A stretch of 39,908 nt of DNA from a virus. Of the stretch, positions 16,888 to 26,088 are shown piece by piece. The notes under the pieces were generated by a model that saw only the letters and a list, made by a program, of their open reading frames with translations, did not search any database and had not been told where the DNA came from. The stretch spans positions 1-39,908 of the IMG/VR virus record IMGVR_UViG_3300009790_000027; one strand, written 5' to 3'. Numbering within the stretch: the first letter of the stretch is position 1; the number at the start of each line of letters is the position of its first letter. Position numbers and translations under genes: made by a program.

Positions 16888-17301
16888 ATGGCAATAAAAG
16901 ACGCAATACCATTCGGAATAACCTATGATGCCGCCCAGTTTACGGCAACTGAGTCAATAAGTATAACCAACAGAGCTGATAAGGCTGAAGTGGTTGGGTC
17001 TGACGGAAATTATTTTGCCTGTAGTTATTACAATCAAGGTGGAGATTGGTCTGCAACAGGTTACAGCAATGCCGTAGGAGGCAATACAGGAATCGGGTTG
17101 GCACTTGCTGCTGCTGATGTAGGTAAGGATGGTTCAGATGATACTACAAGGATGGCTCCAGGATTTACAGGTGCATCGGGAGTCACTGGAGGCGCTTCTT
17201 CAGGAGCTGGGGTTTATATCACAGAGATTACTAGGGAGGAAAGTAATGAAGATTTTGTTAAATATTCCTACAGTGGACAATTCTGGGATATAATTGAGTA
17301 A
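16888..17301 (+). CDS. Tail tube-like protein, first of a related pair
   Basis: The 137-residue protein is beta-rich, with ESISITNRADKAEVVGSDGN and a C-terminal YITEITREESNEDFVKYSYSG (cited in part) that matches the general layout of the next gene product: an early strand pair with AE-V/I-x-x-x-x-G, an aromatic/Asp strand, and a final TE-I/T strand followed by SG. The middle is Gly/Ala/Ser-rich. In this position it is expected to be part of the tail tube. Two adjacent related genes suggest tube and decoration or two tube subunits. Upstream lies TTGACG (about 16840), but without a good -10. Confidence 0.5.
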   Translation: MAIKDAIPFGITYDAAQFTATESISITNRADKAEVVGSDGNYFACSYYNQGGDWSATGYSNAVGGNTGIGLALAAADVGKDGSDDTTRMAPGFTGASGVTGGASSGAGVYITEITREESNEDFVKYSYSGQFWDIIE

Positions 17302-17326
17302 GATTAATTTAAATTAGAAAAAAACA

Positions 17327-17704
17327 ATGGCAGTTATAAAAGCAGGTGATAGCGCAACAGAAGAAGCATTAGGATTTGGCGTTTTGTCGGCAGCTGACAC
17401 TGGTTCAGCAGTAACGACAACAAGCTATACCTTAACAACTAATCAGGAAGCTAAGGAAATTAGAAATAAAAATGGAGATGTTTGTGCTGTAGCATTCCAT
17501 AAGAAGAAAGACGACATCACGGTAGAGTTCGTTGGCGCCCCAAGTAATGCCCACCATGTCGGTGGTGTATTGAATGCTGCTTACCATGGTCAAGAGGCAA
17601 TCAATAATCATGAAACACACGTTGATGAAGTGACTACTGAAATTTCTAACGAAGGACATAGAACCACAAGCATTAAAGCGTCTGGATATTATCCAGCAGG
17701 CTAA
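17327..17704 (+). CDS. Tail tube-like protein, second of a related pair
   Basis: The 125-residue protein is beta-rich: SYTLTTNQEAKEIRNKNGDV, AFHKKKDDITVEFVGA and a C-terminal strand set ending SIKASGYYP. The layout parallels the product at 16888. By gene order one of the two should be the major tail tube protein; this one is more tube-like because it lacks the long Gly/Ser insertion. Two strong RNA hairpins follow the gene, as is common after highly expressed tail tube genes. Confidence 0.5.
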   Translation: MAVIKAGDSATEEALGFGVLSAADTGSAVTTTSYTLTTNQEAKEIRNKNGDVCAVAFHKKKDDITVEFVGAPSNAHHVGGVLNAAYHGQEAINNHETHVDEVTTEISNEGHRTTSIKASGYYPAG

Positions 17705-17720
17705 TAGATTATTTATCGCC

Positions 17721-17769
17721 AAGGCAAGTGGCGTAAAATTCTTGCCTTATAATCCTGCCATATTGGCAG
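17721..17769 (+). terminator. Tandem perfect hairpins after the tail tube genes
   Basis: Stem 1 is AAGGCAAG (17721-17728) with CTTGCCTT (17741-17748), eight perfect pairs. Stem 2 is CTGCCA-TAT-TGGCAG (17755-17769), six perfect pairs. No U-tract follows, so they are more likely mRNA 3'-end stabilisers or partial terminators that raise tube-protein output over the tape measure. Confidence 0.55.
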
Positions 17770-17779
17770 AACAACACGA

Positions 17780-18199
17780 ATGCCTAGACAAATCCAAAAA
17801 GGGGATAGTTGGTTCCAAACACAAGTAACTGAGCTTGCTGCCGTGCTCTTGGCGCTAGATTTCAATTTCTGGGATGAAGAAGTAGCCTGCGATTTGCGTA
17901 AAGAGGGGGGAGTAAAGAGAGTAACTTGGTTCTTTTGTTTAGAAGATATAAGGGGTGAGCTTTCTTCAAGAGATGTTTATAAGGCATGGAAAAATTACGA
18001 AAAGTATTGTAAGGAAAATCCAATGTGCCGAATAGCATCAGCTATTTCTGCGGTAAAAAACCTACGCACTATGAATGAGGGGATTAAGAAGTCTTCCGCT
18101 CTGGTAGGATACAAGCTCGGTAAGCAAACTATATGGGTTACGGAAGATTCTGATAAGGAAGAAAAGCTAAAAGCTTCATCTAGAGCGAAAAAATTATGA
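17780..18199 (+). CDS. Hypothetical protein before the tail assembly chaperone
   Basis: The 139-residue product is not recognised. It is mostly helical with aromatic patches (FNFWDEEVACDLRKE, RVTWFFCLEDIRG) and a basic C-terminus. It starts at ATG 17780 after GAACAACACGA and overlaps the chaperone gene by 4 nt. Being translationally coupled to the chaperone, it probably belongs to tail assembly. Confidence 0.6.
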   Translation: MPRQIQKGDSWFQTQVTELAAVLLALDFNFWDEEVACDLRKEGGVKRVTWFFCLEDIRGELSSRDVYKAWKNYEKYCKENPMCRIASAISAVKNLRTMNEGIKKSSALVGYKLGKQTIWVTEDSDKEEKLKASSRAKKL

Positions 18200-18678
18200 C
18201 AACGAACAAAGAAGAAGAAAACAAAAATATAATTGATGATGATATCCAGAAAACTATCGATGCGGATGAGGCGATCAATAAGTTTCTAGGAGGAGATGAG
18301 TTCGTAAACGATTTATTAGGGGTAAAATTAAAGCCTGTTACCCTCGCTTCGTTAGCAATGATGCAAGAAGCAGGGTGTGAGCTTATATCAGGTAAAGAAA
18401 TCGACCAGATGAGCAACATAATGTTAGAAATTCTGTTGTTTGTTTACATTCATACTGAAAACCCTGAAACAATTTCAGAAATCATTTCAAACTCAGAAGA
18501 CCATAAAAAAGCTCTTAAAATGAGAGCATTAACAATGGGTCACGAAATCACCCCTAAGCAAATACCCGAATTAGTTGATCAGGTTGTAGAGATTCTAAGT
18601 GAGGCGACTGGAACAAAGGTTGAGCCTCTCCCTGATGAAGATGCAAAGGGAGAAAAAAAAACGAAAGCGAAGGAGTAA
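18196..18678 (+). CDS. Tail assembly chaperone, short (gpG-like) form
   Basis: The 160-residue protein lies immediately before the tape measure gene and ends in an A-rich frameshift site, as lambda gpG does. It is acidic and helical (DADEAINKFLGGDEFVNDLLG, cited in parts). The last codons are GAA AAA AAA ACG, after which zero-frame translation ends at 18676-18678. gpG-type proteins bind the tape measure protein and keep it soluble while tail tube subunits assemble. The role is inferred from position and frameshift architecture. Confidence 0.78.
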   Translation: MTTNKEEENKNIIDDDIQKTIDADEAINKFLGGDEFVNDLLGVKLKPVTLASLAMMQEAGCELISGKEIDQMSNIMLEILLFVYIHTENPETISEIISNSEDHKKALKMRALTMGHEITPKQIPELVDQVVEILSEATGTKVEPLPDEDAKGEKKTKAKE

Positions 18679-18875
18679 TACCACCTCCTACCGCTAGGTT
18701 ATTATCAGTGGTCAGAGAAGAGTCAGGGCTTGATGCGCTGTATATATATAGACGCTTGCCATTAGTATGCGTTTATGCGTTTGAGCATGTATGGTTTGCC
18801 AAAAATGGAGTAAAGTGCAAGTGGCAAGGAACGCTTTCTGCGGATGAAGAGGCAGCTGCGCTGTTCGCTTCTTGA
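18196..18875 (+). CDS. Tail assembly chaperone, -1 frameshift fusion (gpGT-like) form
   Basis: A run of nine A (18653-18661) forms a slippery site within GAA AAA AAA ACG. After a -1 shift the frame is open for about 70 further codons to the TGA at 18873-18875. The extension begins near NESEGVIPPP and contains LLSVVREESGLDAL, YRRLPLVCVYAFEHVW and GVKCKWQG. There is no ATG that would let the extension be made alone from a normal start near its beginning, and it fills the gap before the tape measure. The G-x-K-C-x-W type ending is common in gpT-like domains. Known siphoviruses make a few percent of the fusion; the level here is unknown. Confidence 0.85.
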
Positions 18876-18905
18876 ATATTCTTACTATTCTACTAGATTC
18901 TATCT

Positions 18906-21900
18906 ATGGCTGGGACAAATATAGCAATCAATATTACTGGTAATACTGCAGACATTACCAAAAAGCTTAATCAAGTTAATACTAATCTTACAAAGATGGG
19001 TAGTAAGGCTGGTGGAGCAAGAACCAAGATGACAGGTCTTGGTAATTCGTTCACTGGAATTATGGGTAAAGCGTCTGCGCTATCTGCGGGGTTTTTGGGG
19101 GTAGCTGCTGCTATTCGTGCAATTAGTGGCACGGTAAAGACAATAGCTAATTTTGGCTTTGAGATGTCTAAGGTTGAAGCGATAAGTGGAGCAACGGGAA
19201 ATACTCTAAGGGAAATGACTTCTCTTGCGAGGGAGATGGGTGCGACAACCATGTATACAGCAACAGAAGCTGGATCTGCGTTGAAGTTTTTATCTATGGC
19301 TGGTTTCAGTGCAAAAGAGTCAATGCAAGCGTTGCCTGCAACACTAGATTTGGCACAAGCTGGCACAATAGATCTTGGAAGAGCTGCTGATATAGCATCT
19401 AACATTATGGCCTCTTATAGAATTGAGGCATCTAAAACAAATGTTGTTGTGGATGACATGGTAAGTGTTGTTAACAATGCGAACACAAATGTTCAGCAGT
19501 TAGGAGATGCTATGAAATATGTGGGCGCTGCTGCCTCTGCTAGTAATGTAGACATCCCAACAACAGCGGCTGCTATTGGTGTTTTATCTAATGCAGGTAT
19601 GCAGGGAGCGATGGCAGGAACAGGCTTAAGGCAGGTCTTTATTAGGCTTACTAATGTTACAGGTGCATCAGAAGATGCTTTAAGCTCAATGGGGTTAACA
19701 TTAGATCAAGTTAACCCACAAATGGTTGGATTAACGGCTGCTATCACTCGATTAAAGGAAGCGGGAATGACTGGTGGTGAAGCTATTAGAATATTTGGCG
19801 CTAGAGGTGCTGTTGCAGCATTGAACTTAGCGAAGGGGCTAGGTAAATACCATGAGTTAAAAGACATCATGTCTGAGAATGAAGGTATTGCCAATAAGAC
19901 TGCTAAAACGATGCAGAATAACCTAATGGGAGCATTTAAGTTATTAAAGTCTGCGGTTCAGGAGGCCATATTAGGGTTTGGCGACAAAGGATTTGCAGGT
20001 GGGCTAAAGGATACAGTTAGTATGTTAACTGAATTTGTTAGAATTTTAGCTGGCACTGGAGATCCTCTTTCAAAATTTCATAAATCAGCAATGAAGATGA
20101 AAGCTGTTTTAGATAAAGTTATCAGTGTTGCAGTAATATTCTTCAAAGTTTGGGCCGTTACTAAAATATATAACATAGTTACAGGATTTGTAGTTATGAT
20201 TAAAAATATATGGGGCATAGCTAGAGCATTTTTGATAGGCGTAATACCAGCCATTAGAACTGCAACTGCGGTAACTAGGCTTTTTTCAGTTGCATTAGTA
20301 TCAACAGGAGTAGGTGCACTTATAGTTGGACTTGGGGTATTAGCTTCGATGTTTATGTCAACGTCAACTAGCGCAGATGCAGCCACGCAAAGCTTGAATC
20401 AGCTAACTTCCGCCAGAGCTAAGTGGATGAAGGATCAAGAGAATTTTAAAGTGGAGGAAGATGAAGGAACTATGCCTGCTTATCTGGACACTGGAGAGTT
20501 AAAGGCGCCTAGAGATATAAAAACATATGGTGAATTACAGGGCAATATAAATAAAGCAAAAGAGATCCAAGAAAGATCACAGGTGGGGATGGATAAAATT
20601 AAAAAAGAATTAGCAACAGGTCGGCTAAGAGTATATGCCTCGAAGGCAGAAGACGGCTCAACGCAAATGAAGGAGGAGGATTTTAATAGAGCGGTAGGGA
20701 CTGGTTATTACGAAAAAGAATTAATGGATATAACAAGGATGTTACATGATATGGGTATAGAGGGGGAGGCTTCTTGGGAAAATATCCAGAGGGCTCAACT
20801 CAAAGCTAATGACCAACAAATAAAATCGAAGTTTTATATAGAAAATTTAGCCAAAGAAGAAATTTTTAATCAAGTTAAGATCCAAATTGAAGCCCATAAA
20901 GCCAACAAAGAATTTCAAAGAAGAATAGGGTTTATAAAGACAATAGGTGAAGAGGCAAGGAGAGCGTCAGGTGGAGAGTTGAGCCAATCTGGCAGCGTAG
21001 AATTAGCTAAATTAAGATTAGAAAAATCAGCGAATGAATTAGAAGAATTAACTAAAGGGGTAGATTTAACTGAGGAGGAACAAAAACAAGCAAACTCTAT
21101 TACAAAAACAATAGGCCTTCAGCAGAAGCGATTAGATTTTGAAGAAAAAAGATTATTATTTCAAAGGGCTGGTAATAAGGGGTTAGAAGAAGAACTGGAG
21201 CTCGCTCAAGAGATTGCTAATTTAGAGAGCAAAAGAAGTGAATTGTATAGAGATAAAGAACAGGTTGCAGTTGGTGGAAAGGATGCTTCAGAACTAATAA
21301 ACGCTTTCAAGTCATTGGATAAGATTGATGAGATGCGAGAAAAAATAAAAGAAAGCACGAGTCAAGGAAGAGTAGGCACTGATGCTAAATTCAATGATAT
21401 GTTTCTTGATGCAGTAAATGCATTTGGGTCAGGTGTAGATTCTAAAGCTATGACGCAATTAGGGCCTTCTATGCAGGGGTTAATTCTTTCCCGACAGGCT
21501 GACATGGAAGCTATAAGGGATAAATATTTTAATAAAGTTACAGGAAAGGATGGATCTATAAGTTATGAAAAAAATATAGATCCAAAAGATAGCAGGAAAG
21601 AAGCAGCTTCTAGACAAGAAATGATGGATGTTTTGAACTCTGCGATGCTGACGGCAGAAAACCCTAAAATTAGGGCTTCTGCAAGGAGTAATGCCATAAC
21701 GTATCTCAAAGAGTTCGCAAAGGGTTTAACTGAAAATCAAAATCTATTAAAGGAAGCATTAGAAAAAGCGGCAAATGTAATAGAAAAAGATCCTAATAGT
21801 AACCCTATAGAAGTGCTGCAAAAAAGTGCGGCTGGCGCAGCTCAGGGCGAACAAGAATTAGGAAATGCTATTCGAAAAAATAATGCCGATCTTTTTGGGA

Positions 21901-22508
21901 AATATGGCGATCAGTCAGATCTGCATAATAAAAATGTTCTAGCTATGAGGAAGCAGCGCAATGAAGTGCGCAAACTCATTAATGATGAAAATGAGTCAGT
22001 CGAAATGCAAAAAAGGAAATTAAAATTACTTGGAGCAAAGGCTGGTGGCAAAGAGTTAGCTGAATTAGAGGGAAGTGAAGCCTTAATAGGACACATGATC
22101 GGATTCCAAGATACACTTCGTAAGAAGCAAGATAACCAAAGATTGCGTAAAGCGAAAGGAGAGGACGTTGATGTCATGACCGATGATGATATTGAAGCAG
22201 CCACAAAAGCTGAAAGAGAAGTTGCTGCCAGTATCATTGCTCAAGAAGTAGCAAAAAAAGCAAAAGAGGGAGGTAGTTTTGGAGTTTCAAGTCTAGCGAA
22301 AATTGGAGGGGGAGGAGGTGTTGGCGCAGGTGGTGATTCTCTATTAAATGCGGCAAGGTTAACAAACGAAATTATGCAGAGAGCGGAGGAAGAAAGAAAA
22401 ATACACACGGGATTATTAAAAGGAATACAAAGCAGCATAGCAAAGAATAATCTCATCAGCCCCATAAAAGAAGATGGCATTAGCTATATCGGAGTAAATA
22501 AAAATTAA
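18906..22508 (+). CDS. Tail tape measure protein (TP901 type)
   Basis: The 1200-residue protein sets tail length and is ejected with the DNA. The N-terminal third matches the TP901-type core: MSKVEAISGATGNTLREMTS, AREMGATTMYTATEAGSALKF (quoted in parts), MAGFSAKESMQALPATLDLA and AGMQGAMAGTGLRQVFIRLT. Several hydrophobic segments lie near residues 405-490. The remainder is a long charged helical, coiled-coil region, ending with a Gly-rich stretch (IGGGGGVGAGG). At about 1.5 angstrom per residue, the tail would be roughly 150-180 nm, an inference from family behaviour. The frameshifted chaperone directly precedes it. Confidence 0.92.
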   Translation: MAGTNIAINITGNTADITKKLNQVNTNLTKMGSKAGGARTKMTGLGNSFTGIMGKASALSAGFLGVAAAIRAISGTVKTIANFGFEMSKVEAISGATGNTLREMTSLAREMGATTMYTATEAGSALKFLSMAGFSAKESMQALPATLDLAQAGTIDLGRAADIASNIMASYRIEASKTNVVVDDMVSVVNNANTNVQQLGDAMKYVGAAASASNVDIPTTAAAIGVLSNAGMQGAMAGTGLRQVFIRLTNVTGASEDALSSMGLTLDQVNPQMVGLTAAITRLKEAGMTGGEAIRIFGARGAVAALNLAKGLGKYHELKDIMSENEGIANKTAKTMQNNLMGAFKLLKSAVQEAILGFGDKGFAGGLKDTVSMLTEFVRILAGTGDPLSKFHKSAMKMKAVLDKVISVAVIFFKVWAVTKIYNIVTGFVVMIKNIWGIARAFLIGVIPAIRTATAVTRLFSVALVSTGVGALIVGLGVLASMFMSTSTSADAATQSLNQLTSARAKWMKDQENFKVEEDEGTMPAYLDTGELKAPRDIKTYGELQGNINKAKEIQERSQVGMDKIKKELATGRLRVYASKAEDGSTQMKEEDFNRAVGTGYYEKELMDITRMLHDMGIEGEASWENIQRAQLKANDQQIKSKFYIENLAKEEIFNQVKIQIEAHKANKEFQRRIGFIKTIGEEARRASGGELSQSGSVELAKLRLEKSANELEELTKGVDLTEEEQKQANSITKTIGLQQKRLDFEEKRLLFQRAGNKGLEEELELAQEIANLESKRSELYRDKEQVAVGGKDASELINAFKSLDKIDEMREKIKESTSQGRVGTDAKFNDMFLDAVNAFGSGVDSKAMTQLGPSMQGLILSRQADMEAIRDKYFNKVTGKDGSISYEKNIDPKDSRKEAASRQEMMDVLNSAMLTAENPKIRASARSNAITYLKEFAKGLTENQNLLKEALEKAANVIEKDPNSNPIEVLQKSAAGAAQGEQELGNAIRKNNADLFGKYGDQSDLHNKNVLAMRKQRNEVRKLINDENESVEMQKRKLKLLGAKAGGKELAELEGSEALIGHMIGFQDTLRKKQDNQRLRKAKGEDVDVMTDDDIEAATKAEREVAASIIAQEVAKKAKEGGSFGVSSLAKIGGGGGVGAGGDSLLNAARLTNEIMQRAEEERKIHTGLLKGIQSSIAKNNLISPIKEDGISYIGVNKN

Positions 22509-22513
22509 ATATT

Positions 22514-23389
22514 ATGCCAACAACAATAGTAGGAAATAGAGGAATATTTGAGACTGTAGGAAGTTCGGTTGAAATAGGAGATTACAAAACCCTTCAACCT
22601 GTTGGGGCTACTGTTAATTTTAATGACACATCAAGTGAACTTGTAGGTAAAAATTATTTTACATCTGGAACTGTATATGGAGATTTTGTGGGAGCTCGAT
22701 CAACAAGTGATGCTAATACTGCCTCAGGTAGCGTAAGTTATAAAAAAACAAGTGATGATGTTGTTTATAAAATGAAGATGAACACTTCATCTGAGCCTAT
22801 AGATACACATCCAGATTTCCAAAAATTTGCAGGGCATGGAGATCAACCCCTTCATGGTGCGCAGTTTGAGCCTAATGGAGTATTTAGAAAGTTTTCACAT
22901 AAATTAGCTGCAGAAGAAGTGGGCACTTTATCAATGGATGACGGTGAGACTTTTACTCAACCTGTTCGCAATGCAAAAGGAGAAGCAGCAGCAGAAGGAG
23001 AACAGAATTGGTATGCTGGAGTTTCATCTTACCTTGAAGCTTCTGGAGTATGGTCGAAAAGTTTTAAATCAACCCGTAATCCCACACTTGAAGGCCTAGG
23101 GAAAATAAGCACTCCAGATGGAAATTGCCCAGTCCTTGAAGGTAGGAATTGGTTGTACACGGGATTTTCTGCTAGTTTTATAAGTCCTGCTAAAAATGAT
23201 CCAAATCGCAAGGTTACAGGAGACATTAATATGGAATGGACTATGTCAGGAAGACGAGGATGGGACGAAGATATTTATGGGGTATCAGCCCCAGAGGGAG
23301 GGCCAGATGAGCCTTTGAATGCAGATGTAGATTTCGTAGGTCTAAGAGAGCTTGGAGATATGCAATTAAAGGGTAATGAAATTAATTAG
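22514..23389 (+). CDS. Tail-region structural protein, paralogue A
   Basis: The 291-residue protein follows the tape measure gene by 5 nt. It shares with the next product the segment SSEPIDTHPDF (next: STEPIDTHPNF), the GAQFEPNGVFRKF-like block (next: AFDPQFNEDGSFKAF), NWLYTGFSASF (next: NWLLISAGYEAI), and MSGRRGWDEDIYG (next: LSGRRGWDELIYG). The two are therefore ancient duplicates. The position corresponds to distal tail or tail-tip genes in other siphoviruses, but neither protein resembles the usual Dit or Tal families to my eye. Confidence 0.65.
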   Translation: MPTTIVGNRGIFETVGSSVEIGDYKTLQPVGATVNFNDTSSELVGKNYFTSGTVYGDFVGARSTSDANTASGSVSYKKTSDDVVYKMKMNTSSEPIDTHPDFQKFAGHGDQPLHGAQFEPNGVFRKFSHKLAAEEVGTLSMDDGETFTQPVRNAKGEAAAEGEQNWYAGVSSYLEASGVWSKSFKSTRNPTLEGLGKISTPDGNCPVLEGRNWLYTGFSASFISPAKNDPNRKVTGDINMEWTMSGRRGWDEDIYGVSAPEGGPDEPLNADVDFVGLRELGDMQLKGNEIN

Positions 23390-23407
23390 ATAGAGAGCAA
23401 GTAACTA

Positions 23408-24172
23408 ATGGCAATACTTAATAACCAAGAATATACAGAGATAACAAAAGGAGTATCTTGGGATGAAAATGGGATAGCTGAAGGCAGTCTTACTGCGTCA
23501 ATAGGTCAAGAAAGTGCGGTAGCTAAAGCGCTATCAATTCAATCTCACCCTGATTACCCTTGGATGCTTAGAAGTGGAGGAAAGATTACAGCAAAAGAAG
23601 GAGGATTAGCTGAAATAAGTATCCAGTTCCGTGGAGTTGATCCAAATCTAGATGGACAAGTAACCAGTAATATAAGAGCTGCTACATCAACTGAACCTAT
23701 AGACACTCATCCGAATTTTGGAAATGGTATCGATGAAGGTTGGGCTGCAGCATTTGATCCTCAATTTAATGAGGATGGCAGTTTTAAAGCTTTTCCACCT
23801 AAACATAAGGTTCCAATACCAAATAATGATTTTGGAGATTTACAAGATGCTGTTAATCCAAAAGCTGGAGTTGACTCATATTTAGAACCAAGTGTTACCT
23901 TTGAGCAAAGTAAAGTGTTTGCTATTTCTAGCATAGAAAAACTACAAGAGCATTGCAAGTATCTAGGTAAGATAGATAGCAATTTCTTTAAAGGAAGCGG
24001 AATACCAACTCCACCTACCCCTTTGATGGATAATGGTAAACCTAGAAATTGGCTATTAATTTCTGCTGGATATGAAGCTATAGGAAAAGGAGGAAAGGTA
24101 ACCAAGGTGTGGAGATTGTCGGGAAGAAGAGGATGGGATGAATTGATATATGGGTATGCAGATATAGATTAA
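23408..24172 (+). CDS. Tail-region structural protein, paralogue B
   Basis: The 254-residue product is the shorter partner of the gene at 22514, sharing EPIDTHPNF and LSGRRGWDELIYG with the same order and similar spacing. It lacks the longer middle and C-terminal parts of paralogue A. Both are beta-rich with conserved Trp and Gly. They may form a hetero-oligomeric ring at the tail tip or be successive tip layers. The gene starts at ATG 23408, 18 nt after the previous stop. Confidence 0.65.
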   Translation: MAILNNQEYTEITKGVSWDENGIAEGSLTASIGQESAVAKALSIQSHPDYPWMLRSGGKITAKEGGLAEISIQFRGVDPNLDGQVTSNIRAATSTEPIDTHPNFGNGIDEGWAAAFDPQFNEDGSFKAFPPKHKVPIPNNDFGDLQDAVNPKAGVDSYLEPSVTFEQSKVFAISSIEKLQEHCKYLGKIDSNFFKGSGIPTPPTPLMDNGKPRNWLLISAGYEAIGKGGKVTKVWRLSGRRGWDELIYGYADID

Positions 24173-24178
24173 AAAGAT

Positions 24179-24880
24179 ATGCCTCAAGAAAATAAACAAA
24201 AGTATAGAAATTTACCTAGAATAATTTTTAATGCTTCTCCAAACCTCGAAAGGGCTATAAATGAAATAGCGGAGGCTGTTGAAAAAATTCAGGGCGCAAA
24301 ACCAATAAAGGTTGGCAAGGGATTATTAATAGATGATGATGAATCCACAACAACTATCAGAATGGGTGCTAATGCCTCCCCGCCTGCTAGGTTTTATCCA
24401 TTCAAGTTGTATCCATTTGGAGGGCCGCAAGATAAGCTAAAGATAAGGGTTTATTATGGAACAATAGATGGCAATGTGCCTAAAATTGAAGTTTCTACTG
24501 ACAATAAGATAGCAATACATGATGATTCTGACACAAGCATTGGTCTTCCGTTCGTAGAAGCAGGAGAAGATGTGGGAGAGTATGTGATATATTTAGCCTT
24601 TACTCCAAATGATCCATGTACTACGGAAAACGAAGTAGTTGCAACTGCTCCTGAGATTAAAATAACAACGAAACCAAAAACAACAGCAGGAGACAACAGT
24701 CGAGGCACTGGAGAGGATCAAGTGCCAGAGGACACTAATGTATTAGGTCATGTAGAGATTGGAAGAGTCACAGTGGTGGAGGTAAATCAGACTGCAGTTA
24801 TAAGTAAAATACATCAATCAGTCACACATAGCTTAAAGCATAAATCATGTGGGGTTTCTCATTTCTTCTGGGGAGTGTAA
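24179..24880 (+). CDS. Hypothetical tail-region protein
   Basis: The 233-residue protein is not recognised. It has an N-terminal helical stretch (NLERAINEIAEAVEKIQGAKP), then a beta-rich domain with VYYGTIDGNVPKIEVS and YVIYLAFTPNDP, a Thr/Gly-rich linker (KPKTTAGDNSRGTGEDQVPE) and a C-terminal beta-like HVEIGRVTVVEVNQ segment ending SCGVSHFFWGV. The helix-then-beta plan is typical of minor tail or fibre proteins. Its stop abuts the next ATG (TAAATG), so the two are probably made together. Confidence 0.6.
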   Translation: MPQENKQKYRNLPRIIFNASPNLERAINEIAEAVEKIQGAKPIKVGKGLLIDDDESTTTIRMGANASPPARFYPFKLYPFGGPQDKLKIRVYYGTIDGNVPKIEVSTDNKIAIHDDSDTSIGLPFVEAGEDVGEYVIYLAFTPNDPCTTENEVVATAPEIKITTKPKTTAGDNSRGTGEDQVPEDTNVLGHVEIGRVTVVEVNQTAVISKIHQSVTHSLKHKSCGVSHFFWGV

Positions 24881-25807
24881 ATGGCAACTAGTAACATTAA
24901 AAAGGTTAATGCAACAGTGCAAGGCACTGGTGTGAATCCAGAAAAAAGCTCAGAGGATATACCCGATAATATTGTAAATGAAGTTGGTTATGCTGATAAT
25001 CTTTTCAAAGATTTCTCTGACCCTGATCCTGAGAATAGTCGGGATTTTGAAAGCATGATCCATTGTTGTGAAAAGCTTCCATATATAGCTATAACAGGAG
25101 GGCTTGAAGCTTCAAATACAATACCAACATTCCCCACGTATGCAGCTTGCGAAGATAAATATGAGTATATACACCCATGCGGCTGCCCTCAGGTCTTTTT
25201 ATGGGAGTGGTATCAAGGCAATAATTTGATGAGGGTTTACCATGAGGCGAATGGACAGTCTAATTTTAAAGCAAACGGCAGTCCAGATAGCCACCCAGAT
25301 CACAATGGAAGTAATGCCGCAACAGATTCAATGTTTGGACAAAGCGGAGCAAGCGGTTTCTGGAGTCTAGGTTCACCTGCCGATCCAGATAACAGTAATG
25401 GGAGTAGTTATGCATTAAGATGCGATAATCTTCATATAGGGTGCAGATATGTTGTATGTGTAGTCTTCACAATGGAAGACGCAGACACCAATGGTGGATC
25501 TACTTTTCATGGAGGAGCGCATATTCTCCGTTTCAAAGCTGATAGTTGTGTTCAGTACCTTGGAGCAGCGGTGACCGTGGCAGAGGGCGGTCAAGTGACG
25601 GTAACGCATGCTGGACAAGATCCTCACCCTAGAAGTTTCCCTGACGATGGCACTGCAAGCACTCAACTTATAGACTTTCCTGATGCCTTTGGAGGGGATG
25701 ATGCTTATGCGAATATAAAAGGATTACATATTCAAATGGATAAAGTTGGAAGAGGTAGGAGTCAGTCAGATGATTCTCACGATTATAATGTTGCGAAATG
25801 CGACTAA
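24881..25807 (+). CDS. Hypothetical Cys-containing tail-region protein
   Basis: The 308-residue protein is not recognised. It carries clustered cysteines (HCCEK near 60; CGC in YIHPCGCPQVFLWEWYQ; HIGCRYVVCVVF) and a Asn/Asp/Ser/Gly-rich middle. The C-terminal region is His/Asp-rich. It might be a receptor-binding or tail-tip protein stabilised by metal or disulfides, or an enzyme of unknown type. No glycan hydrolase or endolysin catalytic motif is evident. It follows the previous gene directly. Confidence 0.6.
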   Translation: MATSNIKKVNATVQGTGVNPEKSSEDIPDNIVNEVGYADNLFKDFSDPDPENSRDFESMIHCCEKLPYIAITGGLEASNTIPTFPTYAACEDKYEYIHPCGCPQVFLWEWYQGNNLMRVYHEANGQSNFKANGSPDSHPDHNGSNAATDSMFGQSGASGFWSLGSPADPDNSNGSSYALRCDNLHIGCRYVVCVVFTMEDADTNGGSTFHGGAHILRFKADSCVQYLGAAVTVAEGGQVTVTHAGQDPHPRSFPDDGTASTQLIDFPDAFGGDDAYANIKGLHIQMDKVGRGRSQSDDSHDYNVAKCD

Positions 25808-25908
25808 GCGATCACAACAAAGTATTGACTGAAGTGTCAATAGGAACGACCTTTAACAAGGCAGTAGTATGAAAAAACTGCAGAACTTTAAAAAACACTT
25901 TAAATATT

Positions 25909-26088
25909 ATGACATACTTAATTGAAAACTGGGATACAGTAGGAGCAATAGCATTACAAGTAATTGGAGTAGCTGCATTGGTAGCAACAATGACACCAAA
26001 TGACACAGATAATAAAATTGTAGATGCGCTTTCTAAGATTATTAATTTAATTGGAGCAAATTTCGGGAAAGCTAAGAACAAAAAATAG
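25909..26088 (+). CDS. Small single-pass membrane protein (holin-like)
   Basis: The 59-residue product starts at ATG 25909. It has one hydrophobic segment (about residues 11-27: VGAIALQVIGVAALVAT) and a short basic C-terminus (GKAKNKK). The short length, a single transmembrane helix and the position directly before lipoprotein and membrane-anchored coiled-coil genes suggest a lysis role, such as a small holin or antiholin. This is inference. Its stop shares a base with the following GTG (TAGTG). Confidence 0.6.
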   Translation: MTYLIENWDTVGAIALQVIGVAALVATMTPNDTDNKIVDALSKIINLIGANFGKAKNKK

